Shown piece after piece: positions 52,886 to 62,260 of a stretch of DNA of 64,000 bases. This DNA is from Archangium sp. GTDB taxonomy: Bacteria; Myxococcota; Myxococcia; Myxococcales; Myxococcaceae. A program made the translations under genes and the position numbers. The stretch covers positions 310,001-374,000 of the forward strand of contig JAUXRX010000005.1 of NCBI GenBank assembly GCA_030681645.1. Reading direction: 5' to 3'. The notes beneath the pieces are model-generated. The model was not told where the DNA came from, did not search any database, and saw only the letters and a list, made by a program, of their open reading frames with translations. How positions within the stretch are numbered: position 1 is the first letter of the stretch; every line of letters starts with the position of its first letter.

Positions 52886-55800
52886 TCACTGCTCGACGCA
52901 GTAGAGCCCGAAAGAACCGGTGCACGGGTTCATGTTCCCGTTCACGTCGAAGAAGTTGCCTGACGATGACTGGGTGCGGCCCACCCGGGTGAAGCCACTG
53001 CTCGATGTCCAGTTCAAGCAGGTCTCGGAATTCACGCCGGCCGTGTTCGGGTCTGGCGCGCCCGTCCACGCCAGCTCGCCTCCTGAAGACGGAATGATGA
53101 AGGTGCCGTTGGCGTTCTGCCAGATGCCGCTGGTGAGGTTCTTCACCTTGATCTCCGCGCCCGTCCCGATGCGTGTGCCGTCGACGCGCTGGTACGTGGT
53201 GGTGTCGGACAGGAGCGCGTTGGTCGCGGCCGACGCCCCCGTCGAAGCGAGCAGCGCCCGGTAGTTGGTCCCGATGCCCGCTGCGCTCGCCTGCGCCGAG
53301 CAACTGTTGTTCGCCCCCGACAGCCCGCTGGGCATCGGCACGGGCGTGGTCCGGAAGATGCGCTTGTTGCCGAAGGGGATGCTGGTCCCCAGCGAGGTGT
53401 TCGACATGTTGCCCAGGCAGAGCACGCGCGTATTCCCGTTGCTGCAGAAGTGCGAGCCACCGATGTCGCTCCAGAAGCTGGGGCCGCCGGTGGGGATGCC
53501 GCGGTTGACGGCGACCGTATTGCTGGTCCAGTTCACGCAATCGCTCATCGTGGCGCCGCCCGTGGAGTTCGCCCCCGTCCAGATGTTGTCGCCCACCCCT
53601 GGAATCTGCCGGCCCGTCTCGTCCAGCGAGATGGGGTAGCGGATGGAGTTCGCCAGCATCTGGGCCTTGCTCGTGGCGAACACGTTGCCGTCGGGGCGCC
53701 GCTGGCCTCCCGTCGCCGTCAGCCGATCCACCGCGCGGTTGGTCACCGTCGAGACCCACGCGACGTAGCCCGTGCCTCCGCTGTTGTTGATGCCGGCGTC
53801 GCTCGCGTGCACGTTGCAGAGCGCGTCGTAGGGGTTGGGCGTGCCGGTGAAGCCCAGGTTGGCGGGAATGACGCCGCTGGTGACGAACGCGAGGTTGCCG
53901 AATGTCGAGAAGTTGGGCACGGCCGTGACCGACGCGTTCATCGGGAGCAGGGTACACGCGGCCCCCATCGTGAGAGGGGTGCACTCCGCCGGGGCCGACC
54001 ACCTCGCGAAGTGGATCCCCGAGCCGTTCGACGTCCGGGCCCTCAGCGCAGGGCGCGCCCCGTTGGCATAGAGCGCCGAGCACTGCGTGGGAGTGGCCTG
54101 GGTGCACCCGCGAATCTGCCCATCGGTGGTGTCGACCCAGCCCGTGGTGGTCGACGGCGTGACGGTGAGCCGCCACATGCCCACGCCCGTGACGGTGATG
54201 GTCGCGCTCACACCCGTTCCGCTCACCGTCAGGGTGCGGTTGAAGGCGCCGGCCGCGGGCGGCAGGAAGGCGAAGCGCACCGTGCAGGTCCCCAGGGGCG
54301 CGAGCACCTGGTTGTTGCACGTGTCGGAAGCCACCGTGTACTCGGCAGGCCGGGTCGTGGTGAGGGTCGCCGTGGGCACGTCGCCGGCGTTGGTGAGCGT
54401 CCAGTCGTAGCTGGGAGCACTCGTGCCCACCTCCACGCCGCCGAAGCCGTGGCTCGAGGTCGCGGGCGTGAGCAGCGCCGGCCGCTGAGACACCCCGGTG
54501 AGCGTGAGCGAAGGTGAGCCGCCCGGCGTGGCGGTCGCGGTGAGCAGCGCCGACTTGTTTCCCTGCGGCAGCGAGGCGGTGAAACGGATGGTGAGGTTGC
54601 AGCTGCCGCCGGGTGCCAGCGTGTTCCCCACCGCGCAATCACCCGCGGCGCCGGGGGTCACGTTCTGAAAATCGGTGCCCGGCAATGAGAAGGCGAGCGG
54701 GCCCGAGGTCGACTGGCCGCTGTTGCCCACCACGAAGACGCGCGACGCGGTGCCGGGGATGATGACGTTGCCGAAGCTGCTCGTGCTCACCGGCGTGAGG
54801 GTGAGATTGGCGGGCGTGAGGCCCGTTCCCGTCAGCATCGCCACCACGTTGCCGCCCGGCGTGCCCGTCACGCTGAGGTTGGCCGAGCGCGCCCCGGCGG
54901 CCTGCGGCGTGAACGCGAGCCGAAGCGCGCAGCTCGTCAACCCCGGGAGCGCGAGGTTACGGCAGTCGCCCGCCTGCGGCAGCACCACGAAGTCGCTGGT
55001 GCTGATCATCGCGTTGAGCGCGCCGCTGGTCTGATCGCCGTTGTTCGTGATGGTGACCGAGACGCTCGTGCCGCCCGTCGAACCCACCGTGGTGGGGCTG
55101 AAGCTCGCGCTCCCCGGCGAGATGGACAACGACGCCGGCGCCTGCGCGTTGCCGGTGACGCTGCCCGACGCCACGCCGCCGGTGGTCGCAGACACCTGGA
55201 CGAAGGCGCTCTGCTGGCCGCGCGTCGTGGTGCCTGGCGTGAAGGTGACGTTGATGGTGCAGGTCGCCCCGGGCCCCAGCGCCGTGGTGCAGTTGTGGGT
55301 CTGCGCGAAGCCCTGGCCCGCCCCGCCGATGGTCACCGTGGGCACCGTGGTGGCCGACGAGCCGGTGTTGCTCACCGTGAAGCTCTGCGCCGGGCTGGTC
55401 TGGCCCTGCACCACGTCTCCGAAGTCGAGGCTCGCGGGCGCGACGCGCAGCGCGCCGGGGGTGACGCCGTTGCCCACGAAGCTCGCGCTCTGCGTGCCGC
55501 CCGGCGCGGCCTGCACCTGCACCGAGCCGCTCTTCGCGCCCACCGTCGCGGGCTGGAAGCGCACCACGAAGTCGCAGCTCGCGCCGCCAGCGAGGGCGCC
55601 GGAGCAGGTGGTGCTCATGAGGGAGAAGTCGGCGCCCATGGGCGTGACGGAGACCGGCCCGCTCGTCCCCTGCCCCACGTTGGTGACCCCAAAGGCCACG
55701 GTCTGCGTCGCGCCGGTCGCCACGTCGCCGAAGTTCACCGTCCCCATCGGGCTCAACGAGAGCGACGCGGGCGTCAGCCCCGTGCCTCCCAGCGGAATGA

Positions 55801-57064
55801 CCACCGGCACCAGCCCCGTACCGCTCACCGTGAGCGTGCCGTTGCGCGAGCCGGTGCCCAGCGGGTGGAAGCGCAGGGTCACCACGCACGTGCCCATCGC
55901 GGCCACGGTGGCCGTGTCGCAGGTGTCGCTGGAGATGAGGAAGTCGCCCGCGTTGGTGCCGGCGAGGGTGGTGGTCAGCGCGGGCGAAGTCGCGCCACCC
56001 GAGTTGGTGATGGTGAAGGCCACGGGGGCGCTGTCCTGCCCCTGCACCGTCGAGGCGAAGACGCCGGGCGTGGGAAGACCCGCCAGCGCGGGCGGGCTCA
56101 ACCCGGTCCCGCTGAGGGACGCGGTGGGCGCGCCGCCGGGCGTGGCCTGCGCGGTGACGGTGGCCGTCTTGCTCCCCGCGGCGGACGGCGCGAACACCAG
56201 GGAGAAGGTGCACTGCGACATCGGGGCGAGGGCGCCGGTGCAGCCGTTGGTGAGGATGAAATCCGACGCGTTGGCGCCAGACGGGGTCACGCTCACCACC
56301 CCCGAGGGTGTGCCGCCCACGTTGCGGAGAGTGAAGGTCTGCATCGCCGACGAGCTGCCTGCCACCACGCTGCCGAAGGCCTGGGTCATCGGGCTCAGCT
56401 CGAGGGTGGCCGGGAGCGAGCCATTGCCCGTCAACCCCAGGCTGATGGCGCCGCCAGGGTTGCCGCTCACGTCGAGTGACGCAGTGGCCGCGCCGAGCAT
56501 GGTGGGGGCGAACGCGATGCCCACGTCGCAGCTGCCGCCCGCACCGAGCGTGCCGGTGCAGGTGTTGGTGGCGATGCCGAAGGCCGAGGCGTTGGCGCCG
56601 CCCAGCATCACCGAGAGCGTGCCGGACGCGCTGGTGGACGAGTTGGTGATGGTGAAGGTGAAGGTCGACGAGACCGCGCCCGTGGCGACGTCGCCGAAGT
56701 CGTGCGTGGCCGGCGCCGCCCCGAGGCCTCCGTCGGTCTCGATCACCCCGGCGTCGTCGGTGCCTCCGTCGAGGCCTCCGTCGTCGACCGTGCCACCGCC
56801 ACCGCCCGACCCGCCGCCGAGCGAACCACCACCGCCGCCCACGCCTCCGCCTCCACCGCCACCGCCACTGCCGCCGCCGACGTCTCCACCTCCCGTGCCA
56901 CCGCCACCGCCACTGCCACCGCCACCATCACTGGCGACGCACTTCCCTTCGACGCAGCTCTGCCCACCCGGACAGTTGTCGGTGGTCTCGCAGGGGGCAC
57001 CGGTGAACACGGGCTGGCAGCCCGCAAGCAGCAGGAAGCACGGCAGCAGAATGGGAGTCTTCAC
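52886..57064 (-). CDS. Giant lipoprotein: Gly-rich stalk, eight HYDIN/ASH-type repeats, two DUF1554-like domains
   Basis: 1392 residues. Lipobox LLAGCQPV, then a disulfide module GAPCETTDNCPGGQSC shared with the lipoproteins at 59057 and 61713. A Gly/Ser stalk follows (about 48-115). Eight ~100-residue choice-of-anchor-D/ASH repeats come next, each opening like HDFGDVATGA or LDFGDVVQGQ and ending with a single Cys and GTGLTPA. The C-terminal ~330 residues hold two DUF1554/lectin-like modules (PYDALCNVHASDAG; NNSCSAQASAAGIGTNYRAL). A long surface fibre or adhesin is likely. Last gene of the surface operon, 34 bases after the tail-fibre-like gene. Confidence 0.82.
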   Translation of the reverse strand: MKTPILLPCFLLLAGCQPVFTGAPCETTDNCPGGQSCVEGKCVASDGGGGSGGGGGTGGGDVGGGSGGGGGGGGVGGGGGSLGGGSGGGGGTVDDGGLDGGTDDAGVIETDGGLGAAPATHDFGDVATGAVSSTFTFTITNSSTSASGTLSVMLGGANASAFGIATNTCTGTLGAGGSCDVGIAFAPTMLGAATASLDVSGNPGGAISLGLTGNGSLPATLELSPMTQAFGSVVAGSSSAMQTFTLRNVGGTPSGVVSVTPSGANASDFILTNGCTGALAPMSQCTFSLVFAPSAAGSKTATVTAQATPGGAPTASLSGTGLSPPALAGLPTPGVFASTVQGQDSAPVAFTITNSGGATSPALTTTLAGTNAGDFLISSDTCDTATVAAMGTCVVTLRFHPLGTGSRNGTLTVSGTGLVPVVIPLGGTGLTPASLSLSPMGTVNFGDVATGATQTVAFGVTNVGQGTSGPVSVTPMGADFSLMSTTCSGALAGGASCDFVVRFQPATVGAKSGSVQVQAAPGGTQSASFVGNGVTPGALRVAPASLDFGDVVQGQTSPAQSFTVSNTGSSATTVPTVTIGGAGQGFAQTHNCTTALGPGATCTINVTFTPGTTTRGQQSAFVQVSATTGGVASGSVTGNAQAPASLSISPGSASFSPTTVGSTGGTSVSVTITNNGDQTSGALNAMISTSDFVVLPQAGDCRNLALPGLTSCALRLAFTPQAAGARSANLSVTGTPGGNVVAMLTGTGLTPANLTLTPVSTSSFGNVIIPGTASRVFVVGNSGQSTSGPLAFSLPGTDFQNVTPGAAGDCAVGNTLAPGGSCNLTIRFTASLPQGNKSALLTATATPGGSPSLTLTGVSQRPALLTPATSSHGFGGVEVGTSAPSYDWTLTNAGDVPTATLTTTRPAEYTVASDTCNNQVLAPLGTCTVRFAFLPPAAGAFNRTLTVSGTGVSATITVTGVGMWRLTVTPSTTTGWVDTTDGQIRGCTQATPTQCSALYANGARPALRARTSNGSGIHFARWSAPAECTPLTMGAACTLLPMNASVTAVPNFSTFGNLAFVTSGVIPANLGFTGTPNPYDALCNVHASDAGINNSGGTGYVAWVSTVTNRAVDRLTATGGQRRPDGNVFATSKAQMLANSIRYPISLDETGRQIPGVGDNIWTGANSTGGATMSDCVNWTSNTVAVNRGIPTGGPSFWSDIGGSHFCSNGNTRVLCLGNMSNTSLGTSIPFGNKRIFRTTPVPMPSGLSGANNSCSAQASAAGIGTNYRALLASTGASAATNALLSDTTTYQRVDGTRIGTGAEIKVKNLTSGIWQNANGTFIIPSSGGELAWTGAPDPNTAGVNSETCLNWTSSSGFTRVGRTQSSSGNFFDVNGNMNPCTGSFGLYCVEQ

Positions 57065-57098
57065 GGAGTGCCTCGACGGTCTCGGCCAGAGCGCAGGA

Positions 57099-59036
57099 TC
57101 AGGGAATCAGGTTGTAGCAAAGGACGGTGAAGTTCGGCCCGGTGAAGCTGGACATCTTGCAGATCACGCCGGGGTTGCCGCCGTAGGCCGTGACCTGGGA
57201 AACGGCCGTCGAGCCGATCCACGGGAAGGTCACCGTGTAGTTGCCGACCGAGTTCCGCACCACCGCGACCGTGCCGGTGCTCGAGCCCGTCGCGTAGAAG
57301 CTGCTGCCGGTCACGGGGATGTTGCAGCTCGAGCTGAGGCAATACACGTAGACCGCGCCATAGGTGTTCCCCACCCCCTGGACGCTGATGTTGAAGTAGC
57401 TGTCGACGGGCGCAGGCGAGACGCAGTTCGGCGTGCCGTCGTTGCCGATGCCCCGGAGGATCTGCCCGCTGCCGCAGCTCGGCGGCGTCGCCCAGACCTG
57501 CGTGCCCATGGGCAGGTCGCCGGGGGTGAGGGTGCCCGCGGTCAACGGTCCGCCCGCGGTGGTCTGCTTGATCACCTGGCCCGGCCCACCGCTCGACGAG
57601 AGCGAGGCGCCCGTGCCGCCGTTGGCCACGCCGACGGTGCCCGAGCTGATGTCGCTGCCCAGGTGCGTGTGCGCGGGGAGATCGGACGGGGCGATGGTGC
57701 CGACGGTCAGCGGTGCACCTGCGCTGCTCTGCTTGACGAACTGGCGCACCCCACCCGTCGCGGCCAGCGTCGCGCCGGTGCCCCCGTTGGCCAGCGGGAC
57801 CGTGCCGGTGAGGCTGATGATCGGGGCGGCGCCTCCGCTGCTGCTGATGGCGCCACTGCCCGTCACGCTGGTCACCACGCCGCTGCCCACGTCGTCGGGC
57901 AGACACCGCCAGATGCCGCCGCTCATCTTGTAGACGTCGCCATCGGTGGTGCACGGCGCGAGGCTGACCGCGTTGCCCGCCACGGTGATGGGTGAGTTCC
58001 CCGTGGGCGCTGAGTCGTTGTCGGGCGCGCAGGCCCACGATCCGGCGACCATCTTGTAGACGTGGCCGGCCGTGGGGCAGACCGCCAGCGAGAGGCTGGG
58101 CGTGGTGCCACCCGAGCTGGCGATGGGCGCGGTGCCACCGACCGAGGTGACGCCGGCGGCCGGGGGGCTCGCGCAGCTCCACGTGCCGCCCGCGCCGGCG
58201 ACGAGCACCTGGTTGAGGGCGCAGCTCTGCAGGCTGAACTGGTTGGCGCCGCTCAGGGTGAGGCCGCCGTTGGTGAGCGCGGTGTAGGTGGTGTTGGTGT
58301 CGGTCGCGCAGATGACGCTGCCGCTGGCGGCGATGCCCACGACCTTGTCGCTGCCCGTGCAGGCGAGCACCGGCCCCAGCGGGAGATAGGTGCCGGTGTG
58401 GGCGTGATCGCTGCGCGCCGCGGTCACCGCCGCGCCGCTGCCGGCGAAGCTCACCGCGAGGCTGACGTTGCCCGTCGCGCCACCGCCGGTGAGGCCTGCG
58501 CCCGCGGTGATGTTGGTGATGCTCGTCATGCCTGCGTCGTTCGCCCCGCCCGTGGCCGCGCACACCACGGTGCCGTCGGCGTTGATCGCCTGGATCGCGG
58601 CGCCCGCGCCGCAGCCCGTGCCGACGCGCCGCTGAATGAGCGCGGGCGTGAGGGTACCGACCTGGCCGGCCACGGTGCTGCGCAGCGCGTACGGCACGCT
58701 CACCACCGGGGTGCGGGGCGCGAGCACCTGCGTACCCACCGTCACCTCGAGATACAGCGTCTGGCCGTCGAAGATGGTCTCGGTGAGCGGGGTGGCTGCA
58801 CCCAGCTCGACGTTCACCGCCCCGTCGACCACCGCGATGCCGTTGCGGGTCTCGGTCCAGATGTCGGTGCCCCCCACCACCGTGGGGTAGAGCTTGAAGA
58901 CGAAGTCGCGGTTGCCCTGCACCGGCGCGCCCGCGTCGACCAGCCGCGCCGTGAAGCTGAGCTTCGTGGGCACGCCCTGCGCGAACGCGGCGGAAGAGAG
59001 CAAAGCGGCAACGACGAGAGAGCGAAACATCAGCAT
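57099..59036 (-). CDS. Exported tail-fibre-like protein, copy 1
   Basis: 645 residues. The ATG at 59036 is chosen because GGAG lies 6 bases upstream and it opens a signal peptide (FRSLVVAALLSSAAFAQG); an in-frame ATG at 59060 overlaps the previous stop. The conserved N-terminal domain (about 25-150) contains SFTARLVDAGAPVQGNRDF. Repeats like phage tail fibres follow, with GTVGVANGGTGASL and DLPAHTHLGSDISSG, then a C-terminal ~100-residue Tyr/Gly-rich head. About half is near-identical to the gene at 59962, so it arose by tandem duplication. Confidence 0.75.
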   Translation of the reverse strand: MLMFRSLVVAALLSSAAFAQGVPTKLSFTARLVDAGAPVQGNRDFVFKLYPTVVGGTDIWTETRNGIAVVDGAVNVELGAATPLTETIFDGQTLYLEVTVGTQVLAPRTPVVSVPYALRSTVAGQVGTLTPALIQRRVGTGCGAGAAIQAINADGTVVCAATGGANDAGMTSITNITAGAGLTGGGATGNVSLAVSFAGSGAAVTAARSDHAHTGTYLPLGPVLACTGSDKVVGIAASGSVICATDTNTTYTALTNGGLTLSGANQFSLQSCALNQVLVAGAGGTWSCASPPAAGVTSVGGTAPIASSGGTTPSLSLAVCPTAGHVYKMVAGSWACAPDNDSAPTGNSPITVAGNAVSLAPCTTDGDVYKMSGGIWRCLPDDVGSGVVTSVTGSGAISSSGGAAPIISLTGTVPLANGGTGATLAATGGVRQFVKQSSAGAPLTVGTIAPSDLPAHTHLGSDISSGTVGVANGGTGASLSSSGGPGQVIKQTTAGGPLTAGTLTPGDLPMGTQVWATPPSCGSGQILRGIGNDGTPNCVSPAPVDSYFNISVQGVGNTYGAVYVYCLSSSCNIPVTGSSFYATGSSTGTVAVVRNSVGNYTVTFPWIGSTAVSQVTAYGGNPGVICKMSSFTGPNFTVLCYNLIP

Positions 59037-59056
59037 GTGGGACTCCGGAGATTGGT

Positions 59057-59575
59057 TCATCGCTGCACCGCCGCGGCACCCGTCAACTCGAGGGTGCCAC
59101 CCGTCATCGTCGTTCTGGGGGTGATGTGGCCCACCTGGAGGTCGAGCGTGAGCGTGCCGCCCTGCGCGCGCCCGCTGGCCGAGGTGAGCTCGGACGTCTG
59201 CGGGAGCGCGCTGCCGCTGCCCCCGCCTGTCGCGCCGCCGCCACCGCCCGTGGTCCCGCCGCCGCCGCCCGTGGTCCCCCCGCCGCCGCCCATGGCGCCG
59301 CCTCCGCCCGCGCCGCCGCCCGTGGTGCCTCCGCCGCCGCCGGTGGTGCCACCGCCGCCACCGGCCGCGCCACCGCCTCCGCCCCCCGCGCCTCCGCCGG
59401 CCACTCCGCCACCGGATCCTCCGCCCATGCCCATGCCCTCGGCGCACTTGCCGCCCACGCAGACCTGGCCGCCGGGACAGTTGGCGTCGGTCTCACACGG
59501 TGCACCGGTCGCCACGGGCACACAGCCCGCGGCCAGCACGAGCCACGGCACCAACGACAGGATGTGGATTCTCAA
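59057..59575 (-). CDS. Gly-rich lipoprotein, copy 1
   Basis: 172 residues. Lipobox LAAGCVPV, then the Cys module GAPCETDANCPGGQVCVGGK. About 75 residues of almost pure Gly with Ala/Thr follow, then a ~45-residue end (SGRAQGGTLTLDLQVGHITP) that repeats in the gene at 61713. Gly run and Cys module suggest a flexible anchor for a partner protein. The stop overlaps an upstream-start option of the tail-fibre-like gene by ATGA, so the two are coupled. Confidence 0.75.
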   Translation of the reverse strand: MRIHILSLVPWLVLAAGCVPVATGAPCETDANCPGGQVCVGGKCAEGMGMGGGSGGGVAGGGAGGGGGGAAGGGGGTTGGGGGTTGGGAGGGGAMGGGGGTTGGGGGTTGGGGGATGGGSGSALPQTSELTSASGRAQGGTLTLDLQVGHITPRTTMTGGTLELTGAAAVQR

Positions 59576-59617
59576 GCGCCCCCTCTTCGGTAGTGCGTCA
59601 GCATAGCCTCGAGTCTT

Positions 59618-59962
59618 CTACTGCGGCAGCTGGCCCAGCTTGCCCAGGTTGAGGAGCAGCAGCTCCCCCGTGTCGGTGTTCAGGCGCACACAATAGAAGT
59701 CGGCTTGTTCGCTGCTCGCCGCCGTGGCGCAGGCCGTGTGAAAACGCCCCGCCGGCCCCTGCCCCGAGGCCGTGGGCCCGTTCGACTGGGGCAACCTGGC
59801 GAGGTCGACCCGCAGCACGTCGCCCGAGCGGGTGTCGGTGCGAACGCAGTGCACCTGCCGCGAGGTGGCCGTGCTGGCGGAGTGGCAGGACAGTTCGAAG
59901 GCCGGTCTCTCCCCGCCCCCGGGGCCCGGGCAACCGGCACCCAGCAGCACCCCGAGCAGCAT
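59618..59962 (-). CDS. Small lipoprotein between the duplicated modules
   Basis: 114 residues. The ATG at 59962 shares a base with the previous stop (TGATG) and opens a signal peptide with lipobox LGAGCPGP; an upstream GTG at 59980 would overlap by 19 bases. The mature part contains two similar halves, HCVRTDTRSGDVLRVDLARL and YCVRLNTDTGELLLLNLGKL, each after a Cys-containing segment. No family recognised. It has no counterpart after the other duplicate, so it is specific to this copy or was lost from the other. Confidence 0.6.
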   Translation of the reverse strand: MLLGVLLGAGCPGPGGGERPAFELSCHSASTATSRQVHCVRTDTRSGDVLRVDLARLPQSNGPTASGQGPAGRFHTACATAASSEQADFYCVRLNTDTGELLLLNLGKLGQLPQ

Positions 59963-61692
59963 CAGTTGACTTCGCAGCACCGGGCCTCGGCGGTGATGCC
60001 GTTCACCACCGACTTGCGGCAGTAGAAGCCGTTTCCCTGGAAGCGGATCTCATCGACGCTGCCGGTGTTCGTGGTGTTGTTGCAGCCGCCTCCGGTCACG
60101 ATGGTGCCGGCGGGGCAGGTCGCGGTCGCGAACGCGGCGGTCGAGATGCCCGCAACCGACACCGTCGAGCACGAGAGCGCATGGGTGTGGTTGCTGCGGG
60201 CGACGTTGTCGAAGGTGCCGGTGCCGGCGTAGTTGACGCAGGTGGCCGTTCCGTCCTGCCCGACGCTGCGCAGGAAGCCGCCGGCACACGAGAGCGGGTT
60301 CGCCGCCGTCCGCCGCTGCACGCTGGTGTCGACGGCGAGGCTGGGGTTGGTGGGTGTGCCGCCGAGCGCGATGCCGCCCCCGAGCACCGAGCCGAGCGCG
60401 ACCACGTCACCCAGGTGCGCCTCGGGGGTGTCGTTGTCGGCCGCGCAGCCCCAGGCCGTGCCGCCCGGGTTCATCTTGTAGATCTGCCCGGCGCCGCAGT
60501 TGGTGAGGCTCACCGCGCTGCCCGCGACGGCGATGGGCGCGTTGCCCGTGTAGGGCACGTCGTTGTCGGCCGAGCACGCCCACCCCCCGCCGGCCATCTT
60601 GTAGATCTGCCCGGCGGCGCAGGTGGTGAGGCTCACCGCGTTGCCCGTGACGCTGACGGGCGCGTTGCCGGTGTAGGGCACGTCGTTGTCGGCCGAGCAG
60701 GTCCACACCCCGCCGGCCATCTTGTAGATCTGCCCCGCGCCGCACGCGATCAGCGAAATGGCCGGGGTCGCCCCGCCCGAGCTGGCGATGGGCGCGGTGC
60801 CGCCGACCGAGCTGACGTTGGCCGGGGTGGCGCAGCTCCACGTGCCGCCTGAGCCCGCGACGAGCACCTGGCTGAGCGCGCAGCTCTGCAGGCTGAACTG
60901 GTTCGAACCGGACAGTGTGAGGCCCCCGTTGGCGAGCGCGGTGTAGCTGGTGTTGGTGTCAGCCGCGCAGATGACGCTGCCGCTGCCGTTGAGGCCCACC
61001 ACCTTGTCCGTGCCGGTGCAGGCCAGCACCGGGCCGAGGGGGAGATAGGTGCCGGTGTGACTGTGATCGCTGCGCGCCGCGGTGACCGCCGCGCCGCTGC
61101 CCGCGTAGCTCACGGCGAGGGTCACGTTGCCCGTCGCGCCGCCGCCGGTGAGGCCGGCCCCCGCGGTGATGTTGGTGATGGTGGTCACCCCGGCGTCGTT
61201 CGCCCCGCCGGTGGCCGCGCACACCACGGTGCCGTCGGCGTTGATGGCTTGAATGGCCGCGCCGGCGCCGCACGCGGTGGCGACGCGCTGCTGAATCTGC
61301 GCGGGGGTGAGCGAGCCCACCTGACCAGCCACCGCGCTGCGCACGGCGTAGGGCACGCTCACCACCGGCGTGCGTGGCGTGAGCACCTGCCCGCCGACCG
61401 TGACCTCGAGGTACAGGGTCTGGCCGTCGAAGATGGTGTCGTCCAGCGGCGTCGAGGCGCCCAGCTGCAGGTTCACCGCGCCGTCGACCACCGCGACGGT
61501 GTTGCGGGTCTCCGACCAGATCTCGGTGCCGGCCACCACCGTGGGGAAGAGCCTGAAGATGAAGTCACGGTTGCCCTGCACCGGCGCCCCCGCGTCGACG
61601 AGGCGCGCGGTGAAGCTCACCTGGGTGGGCACGGCCTGGGCTGACGCGAGGCTCGCGACGAGCAGTGAAACCGCGAGAAACGATCTCGTCAT
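59962..61692 (-). CDS. Exported tail-fibre-like protein, copy 2
   Basis: 576 residues. The start at 61692 is fixed by GGAG 6 bases upstream and a signal peptide (SFLAVSLLVASLASAQ). The N-terminal domain (SFTARLVDAGAPVQGNRDF) and the following ~250 residues nearly match the gene at 57099. Distinct middle: three runs of the module CxAGQIYKMxGGxWxCSADND (for example CGAGQIYKMAGGVWTCSADN). The C-terminal head (CPAGTIVTGGGCNNT, ending EARCCEVN) differs from copy 1. Probably a trimeric surface fibre with swapped tip. Confidence 0.75.
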   Translation of the reverse strand: MTRSFLAVSLLVASLASAQAVPTQVSFTARLVDAGAPVQGNRDFIFRLFPTVVAGTEIWSETRNTVAVVDGAVNLQLGASTPLDDTIFDGQTLYLEVTVGGQVLTPRTPVVSVPYAVRSAVAGQVGSLTPAQIQQRVATACGAGAAIQAINADGTVVCAATGGANDAGVTTITNITAGAGLTGGGATGNVTLAVSYAGSGAAVTAARSDHSHTGTYLPLGPVLACTGTDKVVGLNGSGSVICAADTNTSYTALANGGLTLSGSNQFSLQSCALSQVLVAGSGGTWSCATPANVSSVGGTAPIASSGGATPAISLIACGAGQIYKMAGGVWTCSADNDVPYTGNAPVSVTGNAVSLTTCAAGQIYKMAGGGWACSADNDVPYTGNAPIAVAGSAVSLTNCGAGQIYKMNPGGTAWGCAADNDTPEAHLGDVVALGSVLGGGIALGGTPTNPSLAVDTSVQRRTAANPLSCAGGFLRSVGQDGTATCVNYAGTGTFDNVARSNHTHALSCSTVSVAGISTAAFATATCPAGTIVTGGGCNNTTNTGSVDEIRFQGNGFYCRKSVVNGITAEARCCEVN

Positions 61693-61712
61693 GGAATGCT
61701 CCGGGGTGAAGT

Positions 61713-62249
61713 TCATCGCTGCACCGCCGCCGCACCCGTCACCTCGAGGGTGCCGCCCGTCATCTTCGTCCTGGGGGTCACGTGGCCGACCTGGAGATCG
61801 AGCGTGAGCGTGCCGCCCTGCGCCCGCCCGCCCGCCGAGATCAGCTCGGTGGCCTGGGGAAGGGAGGCACCGCTGCCGCCGCCGGTGGCGCCACCGCCGC
61901 CGCCCGTGGCCCCGCCGCCGCCGCCCATGTTTCCACCGCCGCCGCCCGTGCTGCCGCCTCCGCCGCCGGTCAGGCCGCCGCCTCCACCCGCGCCGCCCCC
62001 TCCTCCGCCGCCCACGCCACCGGCCGTGCCTCCGCCCGCGCCCCCGCCTTCGCCGCCACCCGTGGTCCCGCCGCCGCCCCCTGCTGAGCCGCCGCCCGAG
62101 CCGCCGCCCATGCCCACCCCCTCGGCGCACTTACCCGCGACGCACACCTGCCCGCCGGGACAGTTCGCGTCGGTCTCACAGGGTGCGCCGGTGACGGCGG
62201 GAATGCAGCCCGCCAGCAGGGCGAGCGAGACCCAGAGTCGTCTGGTCAT
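61713..62249 (-). CDS. Gly-rich lipoprotein, copy 2
   Basis: 178 residues from the ATG at 62249, preceded by GGAAGG. Lipobox LLAGCIPA, Cys module GAPCETDANCPGGQVCVAGK, ~80-residue Gly-rich stalk, and the same C-terminal block as copy 1 (SAGGRAQGGTLTLDLQVGHV, ending TGAAAVQR). The Gly run is built from GGC/GGT triplets, so its length may vary between strains by slippage. It starts 11 bases after the stop of the TPR/PEGA gene. Confidence 0.75.
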   Translation of the reverse strand: MTRRLWVSLALLAGCIPAVTGAPCETDANCPGGQVCVAGKCAEGVGMGGGSGGGSAGGGGGTTGGGEGGGAGGGTAGGVGGGGGGGAGGGGGLTGGGGGSTGGGGGNMGGGGGATGGGGGATGGGSGASLPQATELISAGGRAQGGTLTLDLQVGHVTPRTKMTGGTLEVTGAAAVQR

Positions 62250-62260
62250 GGAGCCTTCCT

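Noticed and set aside
55041-57995. A 984-codon + frame opposite the giant lipoprotein
   Set aside because: Pro/Val-rich mirror of the Gly/Thr-rich repeat protein; the poly-Pro tract is only the complement of the Gly codons.
59200-62110. CRISPR-like or VNTR array
   Set aside because: The periodicity is codon-scale (GGC/GGT) within Gly-rich proteins, without spacers or constant repeats.
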